A stretch of 17,276 nt of DNA from Bacteroidales bacterium (GTDB taxonomy: Bacteria; Bacteroidota; Bacteroidia; Bacteroidales; UBA932), in NCBI GenBank assembly GCA_017383945.1, contig JAFNUQ010000190.1, forward strand, positions 1-17,276, read 5' to 3'. The notes under the pieces are model-generated. The model was not told the DNA's origin, did no database searches, and saw only the letters and a list, made by a program, of their open reading frames with translations. The position numbers were made by a program, and so were the translations under genes. Positions 8,334-16,740 of the stretch are shown here, one piece after another. The first letter of the stretch is position 1. Each line of letters starts with the position of its first letter.

Positions 8334-9374
8334 ATGCCAAAAGTAATAACATTCGGAGAAATCATGCTCCGTCTTTCTACACCAGGTTATTTAAGATTCG
8401 GTCAAGCAAAGCAGTATGATGCCACATTTGGTGGTGGTGAAGCCAACGTTGCAGTATCGCTTGCAAACTATGGCCTTGACGCAAAATTTGTAACAAGACT
8501 TCCTAAAAACGACATCGCTAAGGCTTGTATCAACGATCTTCGCTCATACGGTGTTGACACTTCTGATATTGTATACGGTGGTGACCGTGTAGGTATTTAT
8601 TTCCTTGAGACAGGTGCTGTCGCCCGTCCAAGCAAGGTGGTTTATGATAGAGCAAACTCTTCTATCTCAACTATCCAGCCAGGCGAAATCGATTGGAAGT
8701 CAGTGCTCCAGGGAGCAGACTGGTTCCATTGGACAGGCATCACTCCAGCTCTTAGCCAGGGTGCAGCTGACGCTTGCCTCGAGGCAATCAAAGCAGCAAA
8801 CGAGATGGGCATCACAGTTTCTTGTGACCTTAACTACAGAAAGAACCTTTGGAAATATGGCAAGCAGGCCAGCGAGATCATGCCAGCTCTCGTAGAGGGT
8901 TGTGACGTAATCCTCGGTAACGAAGAGGATGCAGAGAAGGTATTTGGCATCAAGCCAGAGGGCTTCGACGTAACTTCAACAGGTGGCCAGATCGACCAGC
9001 AGAGATTCCAGAGCGTGGGAGAGCAGCTCATGGCTAAGTTCCCTCGTGCAAAGAAGGTAATCATCACTCTCCGTGGTTCTATCAATGCAAACCACAACAC
9101 TTGGGGTGGCGTACTTTGGGATGGTCAGACTCTTTATCAGTCTCCTCGCTATGATATTACTCACATCGTTGACCGCGTTGGTGGTGGCGATTCATTTATG
9201 GGCGGTCTCATCTATGGTCTTATCTCTTATCCAGAGGACGATCAGAGAGCTCTCAACTTTGCAGTAGCAGCTTCTTGCCTCAAGCACACTATCTTCGGAG
9301 ACTTCAACCAGGTGACTGTAGCAGAAGTAGAGAACCTCATGAAGGGCGACGGTTCAGGCCGCGTTTCAAGATAA
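8334..9374 (+). CDS. kdgK: 2-keto-3-deoxygluconate kinase (PfkB family)
   Basis: The enzyme phosphorylates 2-keto-3-deoxygluconate (KDG) with ATP to KDPG in the cytoplasm, the second-last step of uronic acid breakdown. The product is 346 residues, normal for the family. The start at 8334 ([14 protein letters not shown]) is chosen because an upstream in-frame start at 8277 would lie within the promoter and adds a non-conserved extension. Sugar-binding GGGEANVA is at 33-40. The PfkB signature DRVGGGDSF (280-288) gives catalytic base D286 and the anion hole. Directly downstream lie KDPG aldolase (10 bp gap) and a hexuronate-type transporter, which fix the substrate as KDG rather than ribose or fructose. 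It is transcribed divergently from the SusC/D operon, linking it to uptake of a uronate-containing glycan. Confidence 0.93.
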   Translation: MPKVITFGEIMLRLSTPGYLRFGQAKQYDATFGGGEANVAVSLANYGLDAKFVTRLPKNDIAKACINDLRSYGVDTSDIVYGGDRVGIYFLETGAVARPSKVVYDRANSSISTIQPGEIDWKSVLQGADWFHWTGITPALSQGAADACLEAIKAANEMGITVSCDLNYRKNLWKYGKQASEIMPALVEGCDVILGNEEDAEKVFGIKPEGFDVTSTGGQIDQQRFQSVGEQLMAKFPRAKKVIITLRGSINANHNTWGGVLWDGQTLYQSPRYDITHIVDRVGGGDSFMGGLIYGLISYPEDDQRALNFAVAASCLKHTIFGDFNQVTVAEVENLMKGDGSGRVSR

Positions 9375-9384
9375 TTCATTAACT

Positions 9385-10050
9385 ATGGCAAAATATTCAA
9401 AGCTCCAGGTCCTCCAGACCATGAAGGAGACAGGAATAGTTCCTGTATTCTACAATGCTGACGTAGAGATCAGCAAGAAGGTACTCAAAGCTTGCTATGA
9501 TGGCGGCATCAGAGCATTTGAGTTCACAAATCGCGGCGACTTTGCTCAGGAAGTATTTGCAGAGCTCGTAAAGTATGCCAACAAAGAGCTCCCAGGCATG
9601 ATTATGGGTATAGGCTCTATCGTTGATCCAGGCACTGCAGCTATGTACATTCAGCTTGGCGCCAACTTCGTAGTGGGCCCTGTATTCAATCCAGCCGTAG
9701 CTCCAATCTGCAACCGCCGCCTCATCCCTTATTGCCCAGGTTGTGGTACAATGAGCGAGGTCAGCGCAGCACAGGAAGCAGGTTGCGATGTGTGCAAGAT
9801 CTTCCCAGGCGACGTGCTCGGACCAGCATTTGTCAAGGATCTCCGCGGACCTATGCCATGGAGCCAGGTAATGGTAACAGGCGGTGTAAAGCCAGAGAAA
9901 GCCAACCTTGAGGCTTGGTTCAAAGCTGGTGTTACTTGCGTAGGTATGGGTTCAAACCTCTTCCCTAAGGAAGTTATGGCCGCAGGCGAATGGGAGAAGA
10001 TCTCTCAGATCTGCAGCGACTCACTCGATATCATCAAACAAATTAAATAA
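9385..10050 (+). CDS. kdgA: 2-keto-3-deoxy-6-phosphogluconate (KDPG) aldolase
   Basis: This class I aldolase (also named eda) splits KDPG into pyruvate and glyceraldehyde 3-phosphate, using the product of the kinase encoded just upstream. The 221-residue TIM-barrel protein has the family residues: catalytic E46 in FEFTNRG, the phosphate- and substrate-loop GPVFNPAV (98-105), and the Schiff-base lysine K138 in CKIFPG, followed by VTGGV for phosphate binding. The Bacteroidota form has FTNRG where Escherichia coli Eda has VTLRT. The start codon lies 10 bp after kdgK, and the stop is 2 bp before the transporter gene, so the three genes form one operon. Some homologues also cleave 4-hydroxy-2-oxoglutarate, but the context argues for KDPG. 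Confidence 0.95.
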   Translation: MAKYSKLQVLQTMKETGIVPVFYNADVEISKKVLKACYDGGIRAFEFTNRGDFAQEVFAELVKYANKELPGMIMGIGSIVDPGTAAMYIQLGANFVVGPVFNPAVAPICNRRLIPYCPGCGTMSEVSAAQEAGCDVCKIFPGDVLGPAFVKDLRGPMPWSQVMVTGGVKPEKANLEAWFKAGVTCVGMGSNLFPKEVMAAGEWEKISQICSDSLDIIKQIK

Positions 10051-10052
10051 GT

Positions 10053-11528
10053 ATGTCTACTCAGAAAAAACTAATGACTAATTGGCGTTGGTGGCTCTGC
10101 TCGCTTCTTTTTGTTGCGACTACAGTCAACTACCTTGACCGCCAGGTACTCTCTCTCACCTACGAGGAGTTCATTAAGCCAGAGTTCCATTGGACAGACG
10201 CTCACTACGGAACTATCACATCATTCTTCTCTATCTTCTATGCTATCTGCTGTCTTTTTGCAGGTAAGTTCATTGACTGGATGGGAACAAAGAAGGGTTA
10301 CATCATCGCCATCGCTGTATGGTCGTTTGGTGCTGTCCTCCACGCTGCTTGCGGTTGGGGTACAACTCTCTTCGTTGACGGTGTTGACAGTGTAGCAGCT
10401 CTCAAGGCTCTTGACGTGGCAAGCACTTCAAGCAATGTGCTTCTTGCCATCTCTACTACATCCGTATATCTCTTCCTTCTCTGCCGTGGTATCCTTGCTC
10501 TTGGTGAGGCTGGTAACTTCCCTGCAGCAATCAAGGTTACTGCTGAGTACTTCCCTAAGAAGGACCGTGCATTTGCAACATCTATCTTCAATGCCGGCGC
10601 TTCTGTAGGTGCTCTTGCAGCTCCTCTCTGTATCCCACCTATCGCTAAGGCTCTTGGTTGGGAGTGGGCATTCATCATCATCGGTGGTCTCGGATTCCTC
10701 TGGATCTTCTTCTGGCAGTTTATGTATGAGAAGCCTGAGAAGTCTAAGCACGTCAATGCTGCTGAGCTTGAGTACATCCATCAGGATGACGAAGCTGAGG
10801 CTGCTGAGGCTCAGAAGGCTGCTGCTGATGCTGCTGACGAGAAATCTATCTCTCTTTTGGCTGCATTCAAGTTCAAGCAGACTTGGGCATTCATCACTGG
10901 TAAGTTCTTCACCGACGGTGTATGGTGGTTCTTCCTCTTCTGGGCTCCATCTTACTTCCAGAACCAGTTTGGTCACAAGGCTTCAGACCCAATGGGACAG
11001 GCTCTCATCTTCACTCTCTACGCTATCGTGACTGTAGTTTCTATCTTCGGTGGCTACCTTCCTAAGATCTTTGTAGAGAAGAAGGGTATGAACCCTTATG
11101 CAGGTCGTATGCGCGCTATGCTTATCTTTGCATTCTTCCCAGTTGCAGCTCTCTTTGCTCAGCCTCTCGGAATGCATTTCAACAGCGCTTGGTGGCCAGC
11201 TATCCTCATCGGTCTCGCCGGTGCAGGACATCAGGCTTGGTCAGCTAACCTCTTCTCAACAATCGGTGACATGTTCCCTAAGAGCACAGTTGCTACTATC
11301 ACCGGTATCGGTGCTATGGCAGGTGGTGTAGGTTCTATGATCATCCAGAAGGTTGCAGGTAACCTCTTCGTTCACGCTGAGGAGATGGGTTCTGCATTTA
11401 CATTCTTCGGATTTGAGGGCAAGCCAGCAGGTTACTTCATCATGTTCTGCTTCTGCGGTATCGCATATGTACTCGCATGGTCTATCATGAAGAGCCTCGT
11501 ACCTAAGTACAAGAAGGTAAATATCTAG
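10053..11528 (+). CDS. MFS transporter, hexuronate (ACS) type
   Basis: A 491-residue inner-membrane symporter of the major facilitator superfamily, with about 12 membrane segments. The first helix ends in VNYLDRQVLS (25-34), the signature of the anion:cation symporter family that includes ExuT hexuronate and glucarate carriers. GKFIDWMGTKKGY (about 70-82) is the loop 2-3 motif, and CRGILALGEAGNFPAAIK is typical of helix 4 in this family. The central cytoplasmic loop (233-273) is enlarged and rich in Ala, Glu and Asp. A further insertion (VDGVDSVAALKALDVASTSS) lies before helix 4, making it slightly longer than ExuT of Escherichia coli. It starts 2 bp after kdgA. Substrate is inferred from context: galacturonate, glucuronate, an unsaturated uronate product, or KDG itself. 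Confidence 0.9.
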   Translation: MSTQKKLMTNWRWWLCSLLFVATTVNYLDRQVLSLTYEEFIKPEFHWTDAHYGTITSFFSIFYAICCLFAGKFIDWMGTKKGYIIAIAVWSFGAVLHAACGWGTTLFVDGVDSVAALKALDVASTSSNVLLAISTTSVYLFLLCRGILALGEAGNFPAAIKVTAEYFPKKDRAFATSIFNAGASVGALAAPLCIPPIAKALGWEWAFIIIGGLGFLWIFFWQFMYEKPEKSKHVNAAELEYIHQDDEAEAAEAQKAAADAADEKSISLLAAFKFKQTWAFITGKFFTDGVWWFFLFWAPSYFQNQFGHKASDPMGQALIFTLYAIVTVVSIFGGYLPKIFVEKKGMNPYAGRMRAMLIFAFFPVAALFAQPLGMHFNSAWWPAILIGLAGAGHQAWSANLFSTIGDMFPKSTVATITGIGAMAGGVGSMIIQKVAGNLFVHAEEMGSAFTFFGFEGKPAGYFIMFCFCGIAYVLAWSIMKSLVPKYKKVNI

Positions 11529-11549
11529 TATTAGATACTTCGTTGATAT

Positions 11550-11587
11550 AAAAAAGACTCTGACTAAGTTTAGCCAGAGTCTTTTTT
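11550..11587 (+). terminator. Terminator of the kdgK operon
   Basis: Six A residues precede GACTCTG (11556-11562), which pairs with CAGAGTC (11575-11581), followed by six T residues. The inner CTAA/TTAG segment extends the stem after one mismatch. The hairpin begins 21 bp after the transporter stop codon. With A and T tracts on both sides it could also work in the reverse direction. Confidence 0.92.
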
Positions 11588-11598
11588 GGTTATATTTG
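11569..11598 (+). promoter_or_regulatory. Promoter of the mtnN-luxS cluster
   Basis: TATATTTG (11591-11598) is a perfect -7 element, ending 20 nt before the mtnN ATG. The matching -33 position, 19 bp upstream, reads TTTA (11569-11572), one base off TTTG, and lies within the loop-proximal part of the upstream terminator. The promoter and terminator therefore share sequence. Confidence 0.65.
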
Positions 11599-11618
11599 TG
11601 ACTGAATATAAATATAAT

Positions 11619-12251
11619 ATGTATAAAATCGGTATAATCTGCGCAATGCAGAGCGAGCTCGAGCTTCTCTCTCGCCAATACGACAGCAATTCGGAGCACA
11701 TCCGTTGTGTGCTTTCTGGGATTGGCAAGGTCAACGCAGCGATGGCAGCCAGCACGCTCATCGACAGTTTCAAGCCTGACTGCATGCTCTCAATCGGCGT
11801 TGCCGGCTCATTTGCCGAAGGCATAGTGGAAGGCGATGTAGTCATCGCATCAGAAACTGCCTACCACGATGTGTGGTGCGGCGAGCATTGCAGTTTCGGC
11901 CAGGTCGAAGGACAGCCGCAGAGATTTGCTTGCGACAGCAAGTTGCTTAGTAAAGCGACAGCTGCACTGCCAGAAGCTAGAGTGGGTCTGAATATTACCG
12001 GTGACCAATTCTATATCAGTATGGAGGAAGATGCACGCCAGAAAAACCTCTACCCAGACGCTCTCTCTATCGATATGGAGGCAGCAGCGGTAGCCCAGGT
12101 CTGCAGGGCTAAGGACGTGCCGTTCCTCGCAGTCAAGATCATCAGCGACCAGCACAATGACGACCGTCAGGCAGAGAGATATGCAGACTTCTGGGACAAT
12201 ATGGCAGACAAGTCATTTACAGTTATTAAAAAGATAATCAACTCATTATAA
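11619..12251 (+). CDS. mtnN: 5'-methylthioadenosine / S-adenosylhomocysteine nucleosidase
   Basis: The enzyme (MtnN, Pfs) removes adenine from S-adenosylhomocysteine and methylthioadenosine, relieving product inhibition of methyltransferases and supplying S-ribosylhomocysteine to LuxS. The 210-residue product starts at MYKIGIICAMQSE; an in-frame start at 11586 would overlap the terminator and promoter and is unlikely. E13 matches the catalytic-site Glu12 of Escherichia coli MTAN. IGVAGS (59-64) contacts the substrate. F131 in GDQF stacks on the adenine, E154 in IDMEAAA binds ribose hydroxyls, and D177 in IISD is the general acid. The stop is 2 bp before luxS, consistent with the enzymes acting in sequence. 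Its leader is only about 15 nt. Confidence 0.94.
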   Translation: MYKIGIICAMQSELELLSRQYDSNSEHIRCVLSGIGKVNAAMAASTLIDSFKPDCMLSIGVAGSFAEGIVEGDVVIASETAYHDVWCGEHCSFGQVEGQPQRFACDSKLLSKATAALPEARVGLNITGDQFYISMEEDARQKNLYPDALSIDMEAAAVAQVCRAKDVPFLAVKIISDQHNDDRQAERYADFWDNMADKSFTVIKKIINSL

Positions 12252-12253
12252 AG

Positions 12254-12709
12254 ATGAAAGCAATTCCTAGTTTTACAATAGACCATCTCACATTGCTTCG
12301 CGGCATCTACGTATCACGCACAGACAAGGTGGGAGATGAGACTATCACTACTTTTGATATCCGCATGGTGGAACCCAACAGACAGCCTGCATTGTCACAG
12401 GAGTCTATCCACACCATCGAGCACTTGGCCGCAACATACCTTCGCAATGAGCCACAATGGCAGGACAAGATCATCTACTGGGGACCTATGGGATGCCTCA
12501 CAGGCAACTACCTGATTATGAAAGGAGAGCTCCAGCCAGCTGACATCCTTGACCTTATGAAAGACACATTCAGATTTATTGCAGAATTTGAAGGGGAAAT
12601 CCCAGGCGCAAAACCTAAGGATTGCGGAAACTGGTCACTCCACGACCTTGAAGCAGCTCGCAAGGACGCCCGCGTCTACCTTGAAGAAGTATTGAATAAA
12701 GCTCAGTAG
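12254..12709 (+). CDS. luxS: S-ribosylhomocysteine lyase (AI-2 synthase)
   Basis: LuxS cleaves S-ribosylhomocysteine, made by the nucleosidase encoded just upstream, into homocysteine and 4,5-dihydroxy-2,3-pentanedione, which cyclises to the autoinducer AI-2. The 151-residue length is normal. The metal site HTIEH gives H53 and H57, with the third ligand C124 in DCGNW; E56 is the catalytic base. The second catalytic Cys is C81 in GPMGCLTGNYL. In most LuxS proteins I recall, the residue after that Cys is polar (GCRTG or GCQTG), so Leu82 is a mild variation. SFTIDHLTL at the N-terminus is family-typical. It lies between mtnN (2 bp) and rlmH (1 bp). Homocysteine recycling is certain from the family; real AI-2 signalling is not shown. 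Confidence 0.96.
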   Translation: MKAIPSFTIDHLTLLRGIYVSRTDKVGDETITTFDIRMVEPNRQPALSQESIHTIEHLAATYLRNEPQWQDKIIYWGPMGCLTGNYLIMKGELQPADILDLMKDTFRFIAEFEGEIPGAKPKDCGNWSLHDLEAARKDARVYLEEVLNKAQ

Positions 12710-12710
12710 T

Positions 12711-13184
12711 ATGCGCATTACTCTTCTGACAGTAGGCAAGACAGATGTTGATTGGGTGAAAAGCGGCTTGGAGTTATATACATCCAGGCTCAAACACTAT
12801 ATCCCCTTTGACGTAGTCTGCCTGCCGGAGCTCAAAAACGTCTCCGCTCTGAGCAAAGACCAGATTAAAGAAAAGGAAGGGTCAATGCTACTTAAGAGCA
12901 TCAAGAATTCTGACCAGGTCATCCTTCTTGACGAGAGAGGCAAAATGTTCCGCTCAGTGGAGTTTGCAAAATATATTCAGGAGAAACTCAGCCATAGCTC
13001 ATCTGACATCGTATTTGTAATCGGAGGAGCCTACGGTTTCTCCGAAGAAGTATACAATAGAAGCAACGGAAAGATCTCACTTTCACCTATGACCTTCTCT
13101 CATCAAATGGTGAGAACGATTTTTGTAGAGCAATTATATAGGGCATTTACTATTTTAAAAGGCGAACCCTATCATCACGAATGA
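12711..13184 (+). CDS. rlmH: 23S rRNA (pseudouridine-1915 N3) methyltransferase RlmH
   Basis: A small SPOUT-class (trefoil knot) methyltransferase that uses S-adenosylmethionine to methylate pseudouridine 1915 in helix 69 of 23S rRNA on assembled ribosomes. The 157-residue length matches the family (155 in Escherichia coli). Family marks are LLDERGK (about 74-80), FVIGGAYGF in the SAM-binding knot, and the C-terminal run QMVRTIFVEQLYRAFTILKG ending in PYHHE. The SAH that it forms is the substrate of MtnN, two genes upstream. It starts 1 bp after the luxS stop and overlaps the following kinase gene by 4 bp (ATGA), so kinase translation is probably coupled to it. Confidence 0.96.
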   Translation: MRITLLTVGKTDVDWVKSGLELYTSRLKHYIPFDVVCLPELKNVSALSKDQIKEKEGSMLLKSIKNSDQVILLDERGKMFRSVEFAKYIQEKLSHSSSDIVFVIGGAYGFSEEVYNRSNGKISLSPMTFSHQMVRTIFVEQLYRAFTILKGEPYHHE

Positions 13185-16100
13185 AGCTCGACCTAGAGAA
13201 GCATTATAAAGAACTGATTACCGGATTTCTACTTTTTGCAGGAATCCTGCTGATGTTGTTGTCCTTTAACCAATTTGACACGGCGCCAGACAGCAACACC
13301 GTAGCTCGACGCACTTCTGCTATATTGGAGAAGCGCATGAAGTTGCTTGAGGACTATATGGTAGATGCTCACTCTCAGGATATCAGCAGATGGATAGATC
13401 TGGGAGAAATTCCTGAGGATATGGTCATATACAGATATTGTAATGACACGCTCCAGAGCTGGGTAAACGAGTTCCCGGTATCAAATGATGATATTCGCAC
13501 CAAGGCTTATAGGCCTTTTGTTCCCAACCCTAGAATATCTATCATCTCACCTCTCAACGATATTGGACCTGAAATCAAATATCTGAATTTAGGACCCAAA
13601 TGGTACCTGACCAAGAGCATAGGAGATGAAAAATGCCGTATTCTTGCGGGACTTGAAATCAACAACACCAGATTTTGGGGCAATGCCAGCAGCATAAACC
13701 CTAAGCTGAAGATGCACAGGCAGTTCAACATCCGACCGATAAGTCAGGATATCGGAACAAGCGTCTCTGTGCAGGGCCAGCCGGTATTTGTCATCACTCA
13801 GGAAGTCCTGACCCCAAGCAATAACAACAACCTGCCGATGATGATGATTGGCGTGATTCTGCTCATCGCTGCATGCATCACGCTCCTCGATAGGAAGCGC
13901 ACCCTCAGAAGATCCATTCTGTGTGCAATTATTGTCTTCGGATCGCTCCTGCTCGTATATATTTTGGGCGAAGGGTCGGGCGTTCAGTATCCGCTCTTCT
14001 CACCTGTTTTGTATGCAGACGGCACTATACTATATTCGCTTGGCGCAATAGTTATATTTAACCTAGCTGTATTTTATCTTGGCGTCAGCTTTTACCTGAT
14101 GCGCGAATACATCTGCAACAAGGTAAAGAGCAGAAAAGCTGCCATATGCACTGTCATCGGCTTCATCCTATGCGTGCTCTCTCTCTTTGTGTACAGCTTC
14201 CATCTGCTGCACAGCATCATTCTGAACTCCAACATTTCTCTTCAGATATACAAGTTTATTGACATAACTCACTTCTGGAGCATTCTGGTCTATATATCGT
14301 TCCTCACAGTCTTGATGAGTGTGCCTCTTCTGCTGCAGACAGTCCAGACATTGTTCCAGGAGCAGTTGGGATGGAAGAAGTTTGATGCTTTTTCTCTAAC
14401 TAGTCGCATCATCTGCTCAATAATTTTTGCTTCCTATCTTCTTGTTCTTTCTTCTGTAATGGGCGAGAAGAAAGAGGCTCAAAGGATAGACCTGCTCGCC
14501 AAGAGGCTTTCATTTGACAGAGATATCGCTCTTGAAACCAGACTGCGCAGAGCGGAGGCACAGATTGCAGACGATATGATCATCTCTGCCTTATCAGTAT
14601 TCAACAATACTGCATCATCAATCAGAAGCCGACTTTCAGACTATTATCTTGCCGGAGAAAACCAGAACTATAATATTTCGGTATATGTCCTCAACAGCAG
14701 CAATACGACAAAGGCAGCTATAGACCAGTACAACGAGCTGATTGGAGATGGAACACCAATATATAACGGCTCCCGCTTCCTTTATGTAAAGCCGGAAAAC
14801 GGACATTCCTACTATGTAGGTGTTTTCCTCTATCTGATTCAGGATAGCGGAGTATCAAGGGTTCTTGTCCGACTTGACGAGAGAGAGACAAGAGGAACAA
14901 AAGGATATGCCGGTATCTTCGGATTTAACCCTCCGGGAATGGTCGTATTACCTAATGGATATTCATATGCCAGATATAATGGATATGCATTGTCTTCTTA
15001 CAAGGGCAATCAAGTCTATTCATTGAAGCTTAGTCCGGAAGAATATGACCGCATCTATCGCAATCAGGAAAAGACATATATAGAAGGAGACACCTATCAT
15101 TTCTATTACAAAATCGGCGACAACGAAGCTGTCATTATCTCCAGAGCAAAGACAAGCCTGTTTACCATCATCGTAGCGGGTTTGTTTATCGGTCTCGTTT
15201 CGTTCTTTGCAATGTCTTTGCTCGGCATCAGACGCGCACTCCACAAAAAGGACAGGATTCACCGCAGCTACTATAAAAACAGGATTTCCATCGTCCTGAT
15301 GGGCTCACTGACCCTCATTATGCTTTCAATGGCAGTTGCCAGCATACTCTTTGTCTACTCGCGTAATGATATCAATCAGCGCAATATTATGACGGACAAG
15401 ATCAGAGCTATCAACTCTATGATTGAGGCAGAGATAGACAATGGCCTGGCTATATCCCCTGCAAACCGAAATGCCCTGACGAGAATCATCGAAGTAATCG
15501 GCCGCGACACCAATTCCGACATAACTATTTATACCACAAGCGGAAAGCTTCTCACTTCTACTACACCTATAGTCTTTGAGAGCTTAATGTTAGGAGACCG
15601 AATTGATGGCTACGCCTACGAACAGATATACTATAGCAACAAGCATCATTGCATCAGACAAGATCAGATCGGAGAGATCCGCTATTATAATATGTATGCT
15701 CCTATCCTGGACATAAACGACAACATAGTAGCGATTATGTGCTCTCCATATAATGAAGACAGCTACGATCTGGAGGAAGACGCAGTCAACCACTCTATGA
15801 CAATGCTATCTATCTTCCTTCTTTTCTTGCTGATGGCACTGTTCTTCATTACCAATGTTGTTGACAAGCTATTCTCTCCTCTACTGGAAATGAGTTCTAA
15901 GATGGACTCAGTAGACTTGGGTAAACTTGATTATATTTACTATAAGAGAAACGACGAAATCAGCCCACTCGTAGTCGCATACAACCGCATGGTGCAGGAG
16001 CTTGAGGATAGTGCCAAGAAACTTGCACAAGCCGAGCGAGACAAGGCCTGGAGCGAAATGGCAAGGCAGGTAGCCCACGAGATCAAGAATCCTCTGACAC

Positions 16101-16720
16101 CAATGAAGCTTCAGCTTCAGAGGGTCATCAGACTCAAGCAAAAAGGCGATGAAAACTGGAAAGAAAGATTTGACGAGGCAAGTAGAGTGCTTCTTGATCA
16201 TATTGATATTCTGACAGATACCGCCAACGAATTCTCGACATTTGCCAAGCTTTACACTGAAGAGAGTACAAGAATCGACCTTAACAAGCTGATTAAGGAT
16301 GAGATCACGATGTTTGACAATAAGGAAAACATCCGCTTTGATTACATCGGCTTTAATGATGTGCACATCTTGGGTCCAAAGCCACAATTGACACGAGTAT
16401 TTGTAAACCTGATAAACAATTCCATCCAGGCTATAGGTAACTCTGAAAATGGTCGCATCATGGTATCTCTGAGAAACTCCATCCAAGAAGGCTATTATGA
16501 TATAGTGTTTGAAGACAACGGACCTGGCGTTTCAGAAGAAAACGAGCAATACCTCTTCACTCCTAATTTTACCACTAAGAACGGAGGATCAGGTTTGGGT
16601 CTGGCTATTTCCCGCAGCATCCTTAACCGATGCAATGCAAGCATAAGCTACAGTCGCTCGTTTACTCTTGGAGGAGCATGCTTCTGTATAACTTATCCAA
16701 AAGAAGACGTAGTGGCTTAA
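13181..16720 (+). CDS. Large multi-span sensor histidine kinase, NtrY-like core
   Basis: A 1179-residue membrane kinase, far longer than typical sensor kinases. Order: TM1 (about 12-29), an extracytoplasmic region (30-217), six membrane segments (about 219-236, 245-265, 283-306, 320-342, 366-388, 410-427), a second large extracytoplasmic region (428-659), TM8 (660-682), TM9 (702-726), a third smaller extracytoplasmic region (about 727-874), TM10 (875-897), a HAMP linker, then HisKA with the phospho-acceptor H966 in VAHEIKNPLTPMK. The ATPase domain has the N box VNLINNS (1075-1081), G1 DNGPGV (1112-1117) and G2 GGSGLGLAI (1135-1143). The PLTPMK after the His box is typical of NtrY-type kinases. 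All catalytic motifs look intact. No response regulator gene is in the window, so its partner lies elsewhere. The stimulus is unknown. Confidence 0.93.
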   Translation: MKLDLEKHYKELITGFLLFAGILLMLLSFNQFDTAPDSNTVARRTSAILEKRMKLLEDYMVDAHSQDISRWIDLGEIPEDMVIYRYCNDTLQSWVNEFPVSNDDIRTKAYRPFVPNPRISIISPLNDIGPEIKYLNLGPKWYLTKSIGDEKCRILAGLEINNTRFWGNASSINPKLKMHRQFNIRPISQDIGTSVSVQGQPVFVITQEVLTPSNNNNLPMMMIGVILLIAACITLLDRKRTLRRSILCAIIVFGSLLLVYILGEGSGVQYPLFSPVLYADGTILYSLGAIVIFNLAVFYLGVSFYLMREYICNKVKSRKAAICTVIGFILCVLSLFVYSFHLLHSIILNSNISLQIYKFIDITHFWSILVYISFLTVLMSVPLLLQTVQTLFQEQLGWKKFDAFSLTSRIICSIIFASYLLVLSSVMGEKKEAQRIDLLAKRLSFDRDIALETRLRRAEAQIADDMIISALSVFNNTASSIRSRLSDYYLAGENQNYNISVYVLNSSNTTKAAIDQYNELIGDGTPIYNGSRFLYVKPENGHSYYVGVFLYLIQDSGVSRVLVRLDERETRGTKGYAGIFGFNPPGMVVLPNGYSYARYNGYALSSYKGNQVYSLKLSPEEYDRIYRNQEKTYIEGDTYHFYYKIGDNEAVIISRAKTSLFTIIVAGLFIGLVSFFAMSLLGIRRALHKKDRIHRSYYKNRISIVLMGSLTLIMLSMAVASILFVYSRNDINQRNIMTDKIRAINSMIEAEIDNGLAISPANRNALTRIIEVIGRDTNSDITIYTTSGKLLTSTTPIVFESLMLGDRIDGYAYEQIYYSNKHHCIRQDQIGEIRYYNMYAPILDINDNIVAIMCSPYNEDSYDLEEDAVNHSMTMLSIFLLFLLMALFFITNVVDKLFSPLLEMSSKMDSVDLGKLDYIYYKRNDEISPLVVAYNRMVQELEDSAKKLAQAERDKAWSEMARQVAHEIKNPLTPMKLQLQRVIRLKQKGDENWKERFDEASRVLLDHIDILTDTANEFSTFAKLYTEESTRIDLNKLIKDEITMFDNKENIRFDYIGFNDVHILGPKPQLTRVFVNLINNSIQAIGNSENGRIMVSLRNSIQEGYYDIVFEDNGPGVSEENEQYLFTPNFTTKNGGSGLGLAISRSILNRCNASISYSRSFTLGGACFCITYPKEDVVA

Positions 16721-16740
16721 TATTTGTAGGATAAAGATTT

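Noticed and set aside
10428..10976. A 182-codon minus-strand frame inside the MFS transporter gene
   Set aside because: It is rich in Ser, Leu and Glu as expected from the complement of biased codons in the real gene, and has no promoter or conserved motif.
11586..11618. N-terminal extension of MtnN from a GTG-type start
   Set aside because: It overlaps the terminator T tract and the -7 element; the family normally starts directly at the first beta strand (MYKIGII).
14718..14900. A short minus-strand frame inside the kinase gene
   Set aside because: It is an antisense shadow with no domain; the kinase frame is intact across it.
16716..16730. A TAATATTTG element as a promoter for the DUF4783-like gene
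   Set aside because: The spacing inside the element is one base too long and no -33 match was seen; read-through from the kinase gene is simpler.
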